The notes below the pieces were generated by a model that did no database searches, was not told the DNA's origin, and saw nothing but the letters and a program-made list of their open reading frames with translations. Positions 6,395 to 13,581 of a stretch of 13,722 bases of DNA are shown here, in pieces (within the stretch, counting starts at the first letter, position 1; every line of letters starts with the position of its first letter). Made by a program: the position numbers and the translations under genes. The stretch is from Clostridium sp. UBA4746 (GTDB lineage: Bacteria; Bacillota; Clostridia; Clostridiales; Clostridiaceae): the NCBI GenBank assembly GCA_002403785.1, contig DHIM01000025.1, positions 19,192 through 32,913 of the forward strand, read 5' to 3'.

Positions 6395-7306
6395 TTATAA
6401 GCTATAGTACTCTATTGTTTCTGTTAATCCAGTAACTATATCATAAGCTGGTTTCCAACCCAAATCTTCATAGATTTTTTCGAAACTCATATAACTGTGC
6501 ATTATATCCCCGATCCGATCAGTTGTATATATAGGTTTCAAGTTTTTGCTTAGCATATCATTTAAATGTTTAAATAACTCATTTATAGATATTTTAGTAT
6601 TAGTACTTACATTATAAATGCCTACATTGTCTGTTAGCATTGCCATATAATTCGCCTTAGCAACATCTTTTACAAACACAAAGTCTCTTGTATTAGTGCC
6701 ATCTCCAAAAATAAATGGCGACTCATCACGGATCATTTTTTCTGCGAAAATTGATACTATTCCACCATCACCCGTAGAGTCTTGCCTTGGGCCATAAACA
6801 TTTGCATATCTAAGTACAACATAATCTAGTTCATATAACTTTTTATAAACATCTAAATAGTGTTCCACAGTATGTTTGGAAACCCCATACCCAGATATCA
6901 TTTTTAAGGGATGCTTTTCATCCATGGGTAGATATTCAGGTTCTCCAAAACTAGCTGCCGAAGAAGGATATATTATTTTTTTTACACCAAATCTTTTGCA
7001 ACATTCTAATATATTTAAAGTACCAATAATATTAATATTAGCATCAAAAATTGGATTATCTATAGATTTTGAAACATTTATTTGAGCTGCTTCATGAATT
7101 ACAATTTCTGGTTTTTCTATTTTAAATACTTCGCCAATATTATAATTACATATATCTTTACAATAAAATTTGGCCTGTTTATTTATATTTTCTTTTTTCC
7201 CATGTACAAGACTATCAACAACTATAACTTCATGTCCGTTTTCTATTAATAAATCTACAATATGAGATCCAATAAATCCTGCCCCACCAGTTACCATTAC
7301 CTTCAT
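6395..7306 (-). CDS. NAD-dependent sugar epimerase/dehydratase, GalE-like (extended SDR)
   Basis: 303 residues, normal for this family. The N-terminal Rossmann motif is TGGAGFIGS (G7, G10, G13) with an acidic end of beta-2 (VDSL, D31). Catalytic residues are visible: the Ser of YPSSAASFG (about 115-116), Tyr140 and Lys144 in GYGVSK. RYANVYGPRQ and GDGTNTRDFVFVKDVA are typical of UDP-hexose 4-epimerases and close relatives. It should act in the cytoplasm on a nucleotide sugar, likely UDP-Glc/Gal or the N-acetyl forms, supplying monomers for the polysaccharide cluster. Pel-type loci pair a C4-epimerase (PelX) with PelF, so the neighbouring PelF-like gene makes UDP-GlcNAc 4-epimerase attractive, but specificity cannot be read from sequence alone. 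It starts 22 nt after the PelF-like stop, with an unusual seven-G tract as its only ribosome binding site. Confidence 0.9.
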   Translation of the reverse strand: MKVMVTGGAGFIGSHIVDLLIENGHEVIVVDSLVHGKKENINKQAKFYCKDICNYNIGEVFKIEKPEIVIHEAAQINVSKSIDNPIFDANINIIGTLNILECCKRFGVKKIIYPSSAASFGEPEYLPMDEKHPLKMISGYGVSKHTVEHYLDVYKKLYELDYVVLRYANVYGPRQDSTGDGGIVSIFAEKMIRDESPFIFGDGTNTRDFVFVKDVAKANYMAMLTDNVGIYNVSTNTKISINELFKHLNDMLSKNLKPIYTTDRIGDIMHSYMSFEKIYEDLGWKPAYDIVTGLTETIEYYSL

Positions 7307-7328
7307 AGATACCCCCCCATTATTTTTT

Positions 7329-8564
7329 TTAAAACATCATAGCCTTAACTACTGAATATGGGAATGCCTCTGATATGCTGGATAGTACAACAATATCTCC
7401 AGAATGGTATGCCTTTGAAACATCCGTTGTATGCCCCATAAAAATAAAACTATCGCCGAGCCTCAACTGTTCTTTAACTTTAATACATTCTTCATAATAT
7501 TCCTGAACTGATATAGACCCATATACAACAAACTTAACATTAGGAATTTCTTTTTTTACAAGTGCAGCTGCATTTAATAATGTAATTATATCTTTAAGAG
7601 GATCTATTCGTGCTACTGATACCACTGTAGGATTTGTTCTTTTGCTCTCATTCCCTTTATTAACCAAAAAGCTTTCATCTACGCCATTATAAATTACATT
7701 AATTTTATCTCTAGTTATACCAAATCTTTGTTCCCACCTTGTATTATAATCACATACCGGAGAAACCTGATCGGCATAATGATAGCTCAAATTTACTACA
7801 GAGTGAATCATCCTTATCAGAAAAGTATTAAGAAAAGAAGAATATCCTCTCTTTGATAAAGATAAATACTGTTCTCTCAAATATACTCCATGCTCCGTTA
7901 AAATAAACGGAGCACCATACATTAACTTTGCTAATACACATGGTATTCCACAAAAGGCTGCTGCAGCTGAATGAGTTACATCAACGAAGGGAATTGGGGT
8001 ATTAAGTATTGTCATAAATCTGTATATCCAACTAAGACTATTAATAAGAGAATAACTCCCAGGGTAATGGATTTTACTATTATCTGTTTGGGAATATTTA
8101 AGAATTATTTCTTTATACTTTTCCCAAGTTATCTCAGATTTAAAACTCCTTTTGTACTCATATACTTGAAAATATTTATATAAATCACATAAAATTCTCC
8201 CGAATTTTTCAGAATCTTTTCCATCGTTTAAAATTTCTTCAATCATTTCCACAAATAAAGGTAAAAATTTTTCTCTTATTACTTCATCTGTAGTCCTCAT
8301 ATTAGATTTATATATTTCAGAGAAAGGCGTATTCAAATGCTCACTTGGCTCCTCAGTTCCCCAAAGCGGCACCTTTATTAATTCTGCATTATTAGGTAAA
8401 TTAAACTTTTGAGTAACATAAGGATTCATCATTATGCTATAAACTACAAAATCGATGTCTTTTTCTAAGTTATTTATTAATAAATCACACCAAGTACTGA
8501 CGCCTCCATTGTGAAAAGGATAGGTACCTTCAGTTGTCATCATTACTTTCATTTTATCGTTCAT
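7329..8564 (-). CDS. PelF-like GT4 glycosyltransferase, C-terminally truncated
   Basis: 411 residues against roughly 480-510 for the PelF group of GT4 transferases, which use UDP-sugars to build an exopolysaccharide in the cytoplasm. The N-terminus TEGTYPFHNGGVSTWCDLLI and mid-protein FILTEHGVYLREQYL are hallmarks of this group; the second Rossmann domain opens with INVIYNGVD and VVSVARIDPLKD. The protein ends at SEAFPYSVVKAMMF. GT4 enzymes normally read E-x7-E followed by AMACG and about 80-90 more residues. Here the first Glu is E399, the second position is Lys407, and the rest of the C-terminal domain is absent. Only 22 bp separate the stop from the epimerase start, so no hidden 3' part remains. 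It is probably inactive or altered. The ATG at 8564 has a modest AGGG ribosome binding site. Confidence 0.88.
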   Translation of the reverse strand: MNDKMKVMMTTEGTYPFHNGGVSTWCDLLINNLEKDIDFVVYSIMMNPYVTQKFNLPNNAELIKVPLWGTEEPSEHLNTPFSEIYKSNMRTTDEVIREKFLPLFVEMIEEILNDGKDSEKFGRILCDLYKYFQVYEYKRSFKSEITWEKYKEIILKYSQTDNSKIHYPGSYSLINSLSWIYRFMTILNTPIPFVDVTHSAAAAFCGIPCVLAKLMYGAPFILTEHGVYLREQYLSLSKRGYSSFLNTFLIRMIHSVVNLSYHYADQVSPVCDYNTRWEQRFGITRDKINVIYNGVDESFLVNKGNESKRTNPTVVSVARIDPLKDIITLLNAAALVKKEIPNVKFVVYGSISVQEYYEECIKVKEQLRLGDSFIFMGHTTDVSKAYHSGDIVVLSSISEAFPYSVVKAMMF

Positions 8565-8654
8565 TATCTCATCCCTATCTAAGTATTAATATCCAAAAAT
8601 TAACCATTACAATTTATTATATGTAATTATATATACTCTTGTGCTACTTTAATG

Positions 8655-8674
8655 TTTGTTATCAAACTAACAAA
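8655..8674. promoter_or_regulatory. Rex-box-like palindrome upstream of the PelF-like gene
   Basis: TTTGTTA and TAACAAA form a perfect 7-bp inverted repeat with a 6-bp spacer, about 90 bp upstream of the PelF-like ATG. The inner 18 bp match the clostridial Rex consensus TTGTTAA-N4-TTAACAA except at two central positions. A candidate -10 follows on the minus strand. Redox (NADH) control of the last two cluster genes is a hypothesis only. Confidence 0.4.
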
Positions 8675-8797
8675 TTCTTTTGAAATAATTTACTTTATAT
8701 GTTATGAATTAGTTGGATTTAAATCCCAATTTATATTCACAAAAAAATATCCATAGTTAAAACACTTTTTCAAAATGTCTATTCTATAGATATTAGT

Positions 8798-8860
8798 TTA
8801 TATTGATGTGATTTTTTGTTCATTTCTATAGTAATTACCATAGTTACCATTATATTTTAT
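8798..8860 (-). pseudogene. Possible remnant of a second CpsD-type tyrosine tail
   Basis: A 27-bp block (8827-8853) matches 23 of 27 positions of the 3' end of the cpsD-like gene (9979-10005); all four differences are transitions. Both copies are in the same reading frame: cpsD gives NSNHSDYYN and this copy gives NGNYGNYYR. The frame then continues NEQKITSI to a TAA at 8800-8798, but is closed upstream by a TAA at 8863-8861. A Tyr-rich tail is what BY-kinases end with. It may be the last piece of a deleted kinase paralogue, though such a short match in AT-rich DNA is not conclusive. Confidence 0.35.
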
Positions 8861-8887
8861 TTATAAAACACGCTTCTAAAACAAAGC

Positions 8888-9898
8888 TCACTTTGCCACC
8901 GGTTTTTTATCCTCATAAATATATTTATGAATTTGATTTGTAGTAGCTTTAATATCTGGAACTAGATACCATACTCCCCCCATCATTTTCCCCGTGCTAT
9001 AACCGTCCAATGGGAAGCGTTCCTGATCTAAGGTTTTTATATCATTAGTAAATATGGCAGTACCTAACTTTATAATATCCATACTAGTCATACTTGTTTC
9101 AGTATCTGGCAATAGCTCTGCTACAATCGACGGGAATTCTAATTTCCCGACACCCTGCACTTTTACAAGTAATGCACTTAATACAGTTCTTTGTCTTTCT
9201 GTTCGTACAAAATCGCCCCCTGCAGTGTACCTAATTCTAGAATATGCCACAGCCTGTTTTCCATCTAGATTCTGGATACCTGTCTTTGTCACTGCTTTAA
9301 ATGTTTGTTTTTCGAGGTTCGCAACCTCTCCCATATAACCATTAATAAGGCTTATCTCATCTGCTCTAACATTTATGCTCACTCCACCAAGAGCATCTAT
9401 AATTTTTTCTAAATTAAAAAAATCCACAGTTACGAAGTTTTTAATATCAAGATTAAAATTCTCATTTAATGTTCTAATTGCAAGTTGCGGTCCTCCATAT
9501 GCATAAGAATGATTTATCTTTGTCTTGCCATGATCTTTTATATCTACATAGGTATCTCTCATAATAGAGCTCATCTTTATCTTTTTATGCAACTCATCTA
9601 TTGTCAAGATCATAATAGAATCAGAGCGTGATGGTTCGTTTTTATATCTTCTATCCACCCCAAAGAATGCTATATTTATTATTTCTGTACCCGCCTCTAT
9701 TTTTTTATCCTTTACCTGCTTCAAAACCACAGGCTTAATACCTAAATCTTCGTTACTCTTAGATATTTTAATAGTGTTTACCTTACTTAGTTGATAATAT
9801 GTGTATCCAAGACTTCCGCCTATAATAACAAGGATCGTAAACGTCATAATTAATACAATCTTTCCCCATACAGGTATCTTATTTTTGTTTTTTTTCAT
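8888..9898 (-). CDS. LytR-CpsA-Psr (LCP) family cell-wall ligase
   Basis: 336 residues: a short basic cytoplasmic tail, one membrane anchor at about 13-36, then an extracellular LCP domain (about 73-250). LCP proteins transfer undecaprenyl-linked glycopolymers such as capsule or teichoic acid onto peptidoglycan. Polyprenyl-phosphate and metal-binding residues expected for the family are present: D82 in FFGVDRR, R91 and D93 in PSRSDS, R114 and D115 in SIMRDTYVDI, and the basic cluster SRIRY...DFVRTERQR at about 220-237. LDGKQAVAYSRIRY is the family signature. It follows the CpsD-like gene by 69 bp on the same strand, with AAAGGTGG as ribosome binding site. In this cluster it probably anchors the exopolysaccharide to the wall. 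Confidence 0.94.
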   Translation of the reverse strand: MKKNKNKIPVWGKIVLIMTFTILVIIGGSLGYTYYQLSKVNTIKISKSNEDLGIKPVVLKQVKDKKIEAGTEIINIAFFGVDRRYKNEPSRSDSIMILTIDELHKKIKMSSIMRDTYVDIKDHGKTKINHSYAYGGPQLAIRTLNENFNLDIKNFVTVDFFNLEKIIDALGGVSINVRADEISLINGYMGEVANLEKQTFKAVTKTGIQNLDGKQAVAYSRIRYTAGGDFVRTERQRTVLSALLVKVQGVGKLEFPSIVAELLPDTETSMTSMDIIKLGTAIFTNDIKTLDQERFPLDGYSTGKMMGGVWYLVPDIKATTNQIHKYIYEDKKPVAK

Positions 9899-9967
9899 TA
9901 AGCCACCTTTTTCTTATTGTTTCTACTAATTATATATATTCTTATTTAGTGATTATGCTCATTTTTT

Positions 9968-10633
9968 TTATTTTCGGTTATAGTAATCACTATGGTTACT
10001 ATTATTAATATTAGGTATTTTATTAATTACAACTCCTAATATCTTACCTCCAACATTTTCAATCTTTTCTTTTGCACTAATTAATTCATTTTTATCTAAT
10101 TTCCCATAAGCAGTAACAATTATAGTTCCTTGAGCTAATGCTGATAAAATTTGGGCATCTGATAAATACGATAAAGGTGGTGTATCTATTAATACCATAT
10201 CATAATCATTAGATAATTGAATTAACAACTCTTTCATGTTTTTACTACCTAAGACCTCTGAGGGATTTGGTATTGTTGGTCCACTTGGTAAAACATATAA
10301 ATTAGGAATTTTCGTAGAAATAACATTTCCATCAATTTTCTTATTTTTAACCAATATACTTGTAAGTCCTTTGGAATTAGAACGTAAAAACACTTTATGA
10401 ATAGTTGGCCTTCTAATATCGCAATCAACTATAATCACGCGTTTTCCACTACTAACCATTGAAACTGCAAGATTTGATATAATAGTGCTTTTACCCTCTC
10501 CATGTATACTAGATGTAACAACAATACTTTTAATTCCATAATCTAGAGAAGAAAATTCTATATTTATTCTAAGATTTCTAAACTGTTCAGCAACTGGTGA
10601 TTTTAAGTTTTTAACTGAAATACCTTTTTTCAA
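9968..10633 (-). CDS. cpsD: CpsD-like bacterial tyrosine autokinase (BY-kinase)
   Basis: 221 residues, the stand-alone cytoplasmic kinase form found in Firmicutes. Visible motifs: Walker A SSIHGEGKST (41-50), Walker A' VIIVDCDIRRP (about 66-76), Walker B MVLIDTPP (about 146-153), and a short tail with a Tyr pair (SDYYNRK, Y217-Y218) as autophosphorylation target. The opening KNLKSPVAEQFRNLRINIEF is typical. It pairs with the CpsC-like protein just upstream to control chain length and export of polysaccharide. The start is TTG at 10633-10631, overlapping the TGA of cpsC (10632-10630) as TTGA, so translation is probably coupled; AAGGA lies about 12 nt before it, and no ATG is available nearby. 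The tail has only two tyrosines, fewer than many relatives. Confidence 0.93.
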   Translation of the reverse strand: MKKGISVKNLKSPVAEQFRNLRINIEFSSLDYGIKSIVVTSSIHGEGKSTIISNLAVSMVSSGKRVIIVDCDIRRPTIHKVFLRSNSKGLTSILVKNKKIDGNVISTKIPNLYVLPSGPTIPNPSEVLGSKNMKELLIQLSNDYDMVLIDTPPLSYLSDAQILSALAQGTIIVTAYGKLDKNELISAKEKIENVGGKILGVVINKIPNINNSNHSDYYNRK

Positions 10634-11322
10634 TATATCGTCACATCCTTGTTCTTTATTTTAACTAAGGAAATTGTTCCTATTACTGGAAGTCCAATTG
10701 CTGTTTCAACATCTTCTTTTGTTTTTATTGTGTTATCCAAATAATCTAATAAAAAAACTAAACCGATAGAAAATACAATACCAATAAAAAAGCCCATTGC
10801 AATGTTACGAGCTGGTTTAGGACTATCATCTATTGTAGGAAGCCCAGCCTCATCGATAACCATAACAATATCAATTTTATTGATTTTTATGCTAATATCA
10901 TTTAATGATTCAGCAAATTGGTTGGCAATAATCATTGCTTGTTTGGGATCTTGTGACGTTACTGTAATCGTTAAAAATTGAGTATCCTTCTCTGGAGTAA
11001 CAGTTATCATTGCTAACAAGTCTGAAACCTTCATTGATTTTAAATTTAGTTGTTTTATTACATCCTCTGCAACTGTCCTCGATATTGTTAATTTGCTATA
11101 TGTTTGGACCATTGTTTGATATAACATAACATCATAGTAATTTGAACTAGAATTATTACTTGCTGATTGTGTTTTACCAATTATTACAGAAATATCTGCC
11201 TTATATTGCGGTTTAATTAAAAAACAGCTTAAAATACCAGCACTTAATGTTGCAACTAAAGTTATTATTATTGCTAAAATTAGTCGTTTTTTTAATATAT
11301 AAAAGCGCTCTTTTAGTTCCAT
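10630..11322 (-). CDS. cpsC: CpsC-like Wzz-type polysaccharide co-polymerase/kinase adaptor
   Basis: 230 residues with the Wzz/CpsC layout: a short cytoplasmic start (MELKERFYILKKR), membrane segment 1 at about 14-36, an extracellular loop (about 37-172), a Pro-containing stretch before the second membrane segment (LPTIDDSPKPARN), membrane segment 2 at about 173-193, and a cytoplasmic tail that in this family activates the BY-kinase. Q-D-P-K-Q-A in the late loop (about 124-129) and LDYLDNTIKTKEDVE after segment 2 are family-typical. AAAGGAGAG precedes the ATG at 11322. It overlaps the CpsD-like gene by 4 nt, fitting a two-gene kinase pair, and follows the heparinase-like gene by 27 bp. Confidence 0.93.
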   Translation of the reverse strand: MELKERFYILKKRLILAIIITLVATLSAGILSCFLIKPQYKADISVIIGKTQSASNNSSSNYYDVMLYQTMVQTYSKLTISRTVAEDVIKQLNLKSMKVSDLLAMITVTPEKDTQFLTITVTSQDPKQAMIIANQFAESLNDISIKINKIDIVMVIDEAGLPTIDDSPKPARNIAMGFFIGIVFSIGLVFLLDYLDNTIKTKEDVETAIGLPVIGTISLVKIKNKDVTIY

Positions 11323-11349
11323 ATTTCTCTCCTTTAAATATTAATCACG

Positions 11350-13581
11350 TTATTTTATATTTCTTTCTTGTGAGTTCATTAATTTACCATAACCATTCGA
11401 AACAGCTCTACATTCATTAAAATTTTCATTAAAATCTTTATTACAAGAATCAATTATAATAAGCTTATCCTTGTTTATTTTAAATTTCCTTAATATTTTA
11501 GTATCTCTGTAAGTTAGGTACAAAACTAGGTGATCTTTGCTACATCTTAAAACCTCACACCTAATTTTATTTTCCATTGAAAAAGTTCCTGTAAAAAAGC
11601 ATTGTTCTTCACCATCTATTATAGGAATATTATGAGCTTTGACGCTACGAAATTCATTTCGTAATTCTGGCAATGATGTATATAAATAAGTTCCTGAATC
11701 TATATAAATATCAATACCCGATAGGTTAAGTTCAAAGGAAAGCTTATCATTATGACCGTGCCCACCCATATTACCATGGGTTAGCCCACCCTTATTACCG
11801 TGGACGAGGCCTCCATTACCATTTTCACCTATTTCTCCTGCCATAACAGACAAATAGAAATTATCACATTTAAATATATATATTCCAAAGTGAGGATAGC
11901 ATTTAAGTTGCATATTATTAAAGTCTATTATTTCACTGCTATAATCTCTATATTGTATTGCCTTTTTAGATGAGTATTCCAAATCGCATAAATGTCCTTT
12001 ATATAAATTAACCTTATAATTAAAGGGTTCCACTTTAAGTTTTTTATCTTTGCATAAACTCTTTATTATACTTTTTTCAAGATTGAATTTATCTCGAGAG
12101 GTGAGCTTTTCATCTTCAAATAATCCATTTACTGCTGAAATAAAAGTATCGTGATTTAAAATATTTTCATCTAAGTATCTATCTCGAATTGATTTATACT
12201 CTCTTAGATTTATATACTTTTCTATGGCATCGCTATTCTCTAATAATTCTCCATTTGGACTAAACTTAAAAAATCTTCCACTGTCATTGTCTCCTATTTG
12301 AGATATATTTTCATTTTGCTTTGTTATATCAACTGTAAATAATGCTGCTCTATAAAGTCTTTCAATATATTCTTTTGGGAAAAACTCATCAGAAAAGACA
12401 TCAAACCTTTGTTTAAGTAGTGGCAAAAGCCTCTTAATTTTATTAGATTTATATTCAATAAAAGCTTTTCTCTTATAAGTTTTCAAAATTCCATATATTA
12501 GTGCAGTACTATATACTAAAAGTTCACCACTTAATCTGTGATAACTAGTAGATGCTTCAAAATTGCTTCCATCTTCATAAAACTGCTTGAGACCCTCCGA
12601 TATAATTTCTTGAACTGAAAATTGGAGCCAAGAATCTATTTCCTCATCTCTCTTTAAATAAGCCGCTACAAATATTAGTCCACAAATATCGGATAAATAG
12701 TGATTTCCAGTAAAACCTTCATACCATTCAAGATTACTCGTGATAAAAAGACCATGTTCATAAATACTCTTATTAAATGTTTTATTAAAAAACTCATCTA
12801 AAATATTAAACTCATCGAGCTGCTTAAACATATCAAAGGCAATAATCATATTAGATACCCTTATTCCTACATCCATGGTGCATTTCCAAACCACTCCCAT
12901 TCTCGGTGGATTTGCCATAATAAAATCTAATATTTGGTTTCTAAATTCCTTTAAAAGGGCTTCTCTTTTTTCTGGAAATAAAATAGCAAATACAGCAAGT
13001 TGTGGCAAATGCTGAAGTCTACCCAGCTCCCATGGCACCTTAATATCTACACCTTTGTTTTTACCTATAGGTTGATCTAAATACCATTTTTTCTGTGAAT
13101 ATCTATAACCACTTTTAAAGTCCATCTGCCAGTCTATAGGAATATATCCTCTATCAATATGATTCCAAATATTTCTAGCAAATTTTAAATGATGTTTAAG
13201 TAGTATTTTATTAAGCCATGTGCCCTCTATATCAAAATTATTAATATGCAAAGATCCATTGTAAATATTACCTTCAACACCTTGACAAGTCATGTCATAG
13301 GTAACATTAACATATCCACTTCCTAGTAGATCAAAAGAATGTTCTAAGTACATATCACATAAATATTCTGATGCTACTGTGTCAATATTTGAAGTATCAA
13401 TAACATTAATATCAATATAACTATAATCTATATATTTCACTTTATTTAAATGAGTTTCTCTTCTTAAATCCATACATTTGATAAATTTATTTTTTATAAT
13501 TTGATATACCTTTTTGATTATTTTTTTAATAATTTTGGATGGTGCCATAGTATAAAGTTTTCTCAATTTATAATTATCCAT
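11350..13581 (-). CDS. Heparinase II/III-like polysaccharide lyase family protein
   Basis: 743 residues. The middle is an alpha-helical (alpha/alpha toroid) region with FTGNHYLSDICGLIFVAAY and EDGSNFEASTSYHRLSGELL, the pattern of heparinase II/III and related lyases. The C-terminal beta-sandwich begins with GGHGHNDKLSFEL (H608, H610, D612) and DSGTYLYTS...RNEFRSVKAHNIPIIDGEEQ. Family members cleave uronic-acid polysaccharides by beta-elimination; those in capsule loci are thought to trim or edit the polymer. No signal peptide is visible, so cytoplasmic or non-classical location is possible. A longer frame opens at GTG 13593, but GAGGTGG overlaps that codon and is ideally placed for the ATG at 13581. 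This ATG overlaps the end of the upstream gene. Only about 135 residues follow the catalytic motif, so the C-terminus may be somewhat short. Confidence 0.88.
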   Translation of the reverse strand: MDNYKLRKLYTMAPSKIIKKIIKKVYQIIKNKFIKCMDLRRETHLNKVKYIDYSYIDINVIDTSNIDTVASEYLCDMYLEHSFDLLGSGYVNVTYDMTCQGVEGNIYNGSLHINNFDIEGTWLNKILLKHHLKFARNIWNHIDRGYIPIDWQMDFKSGYRYSQKKWYLDQPIGKNKGVDIKVPWELGRLQHLPQLAVFAILFPEKREALLKEFRNQILDFIMANPPRMGVVWKCTMDVGIRVSNMIIAFDMFKQLDEFNILDEFFNKTFNKSIYEHGLFITSNLEWYEGFTGNHYLSDICGLIFVAAYLKRDEEIDSWLQFSVQEIISEGLKQFYEDGSNFEASTSYHRLSGELLVYSTALIYGILKTYKRKAFIEYKSNKIKRLLPLLKQRFDVFSDEFFPKEYIERLYRAALFTVDITKQNENISQIGDNDSGRFFKFSPNGELLENSDAIEKYINLREYKSIRDRYLDENILNHDTFISAVNGLFEDEKLTSRDKFNLEKSIIKSLCKDKKLKVEPFNYKVNLYKGHLCDLEYSSKKAIQYRDYSSEIIDFNNMQLKCYPHFGIYIFKCDNFYLSVMAGEIGENGNGGLVHGNKGGLTHGNMGGHGHNDKLSFELNLSGIDIYIDSGTYLYTSLPELRNEFRSVKAHNIPIIDGEEQCFFTGTFSMENKIRCEVLRCSKDHLVLYLTYRDTKILRKFKINKDKLIIIDSCNKDFNENFNECRAVSNGYGKLMNSQERNIK
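11752..11820 (-). repeat. His/Gly tandem repeat inside the heparinase-like gene
   Basis: Residues 588-610 consist of three near-repeats of a 7-8 residue unit: GNGGLVH, GNKGGLTH and GNMGGHGH. At DNA level two units are 24 bp and one is 21 bp, each opening with GGTAAT. The last unit merges into the conserved GGHGH active-site motif, so the array looks like duplication of sequence next to the catalytic histidines. Confidence 0.75.

Larger units (their letters stand above)
8565..8887. other. 323-bp gap between LCP and PelF-like genes
   Basis: No intact gene is visible. On the minus strand it contains, in order, a short CpsD-tail-like remnant (8798-8860), a perfect 12-bp palindrome GGATTTAAATCC (8715-8726), the TTTGTTA/TAACAAA dyad (8655-8674) and a consensus-like TATAAT (8631-8626) without a good -35. 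It is far longer than the other gaps in this cluster and may carry an internal promoter for the PelF-like and epimerase genes. Confidence 0.6.

Noticed and set aside
719..8836. The 13-mer TTTCTATAGTAAT occurs at 735-747 and 8824-8836
   Set aside because: One copy is a terminator arm, the other lies in the CpsD-like remnant. A 13-base AT-rich match without flanking similarity is weak evidence of a repeat family.
8823..8850. TATGGTAATTACTATA near-palindrome after the LCP gene as a terminator
   Set aside because: The dyad has no loop or T run and one mismatched pair; shared coding-frame similarity to the cpsD tail explains it better.
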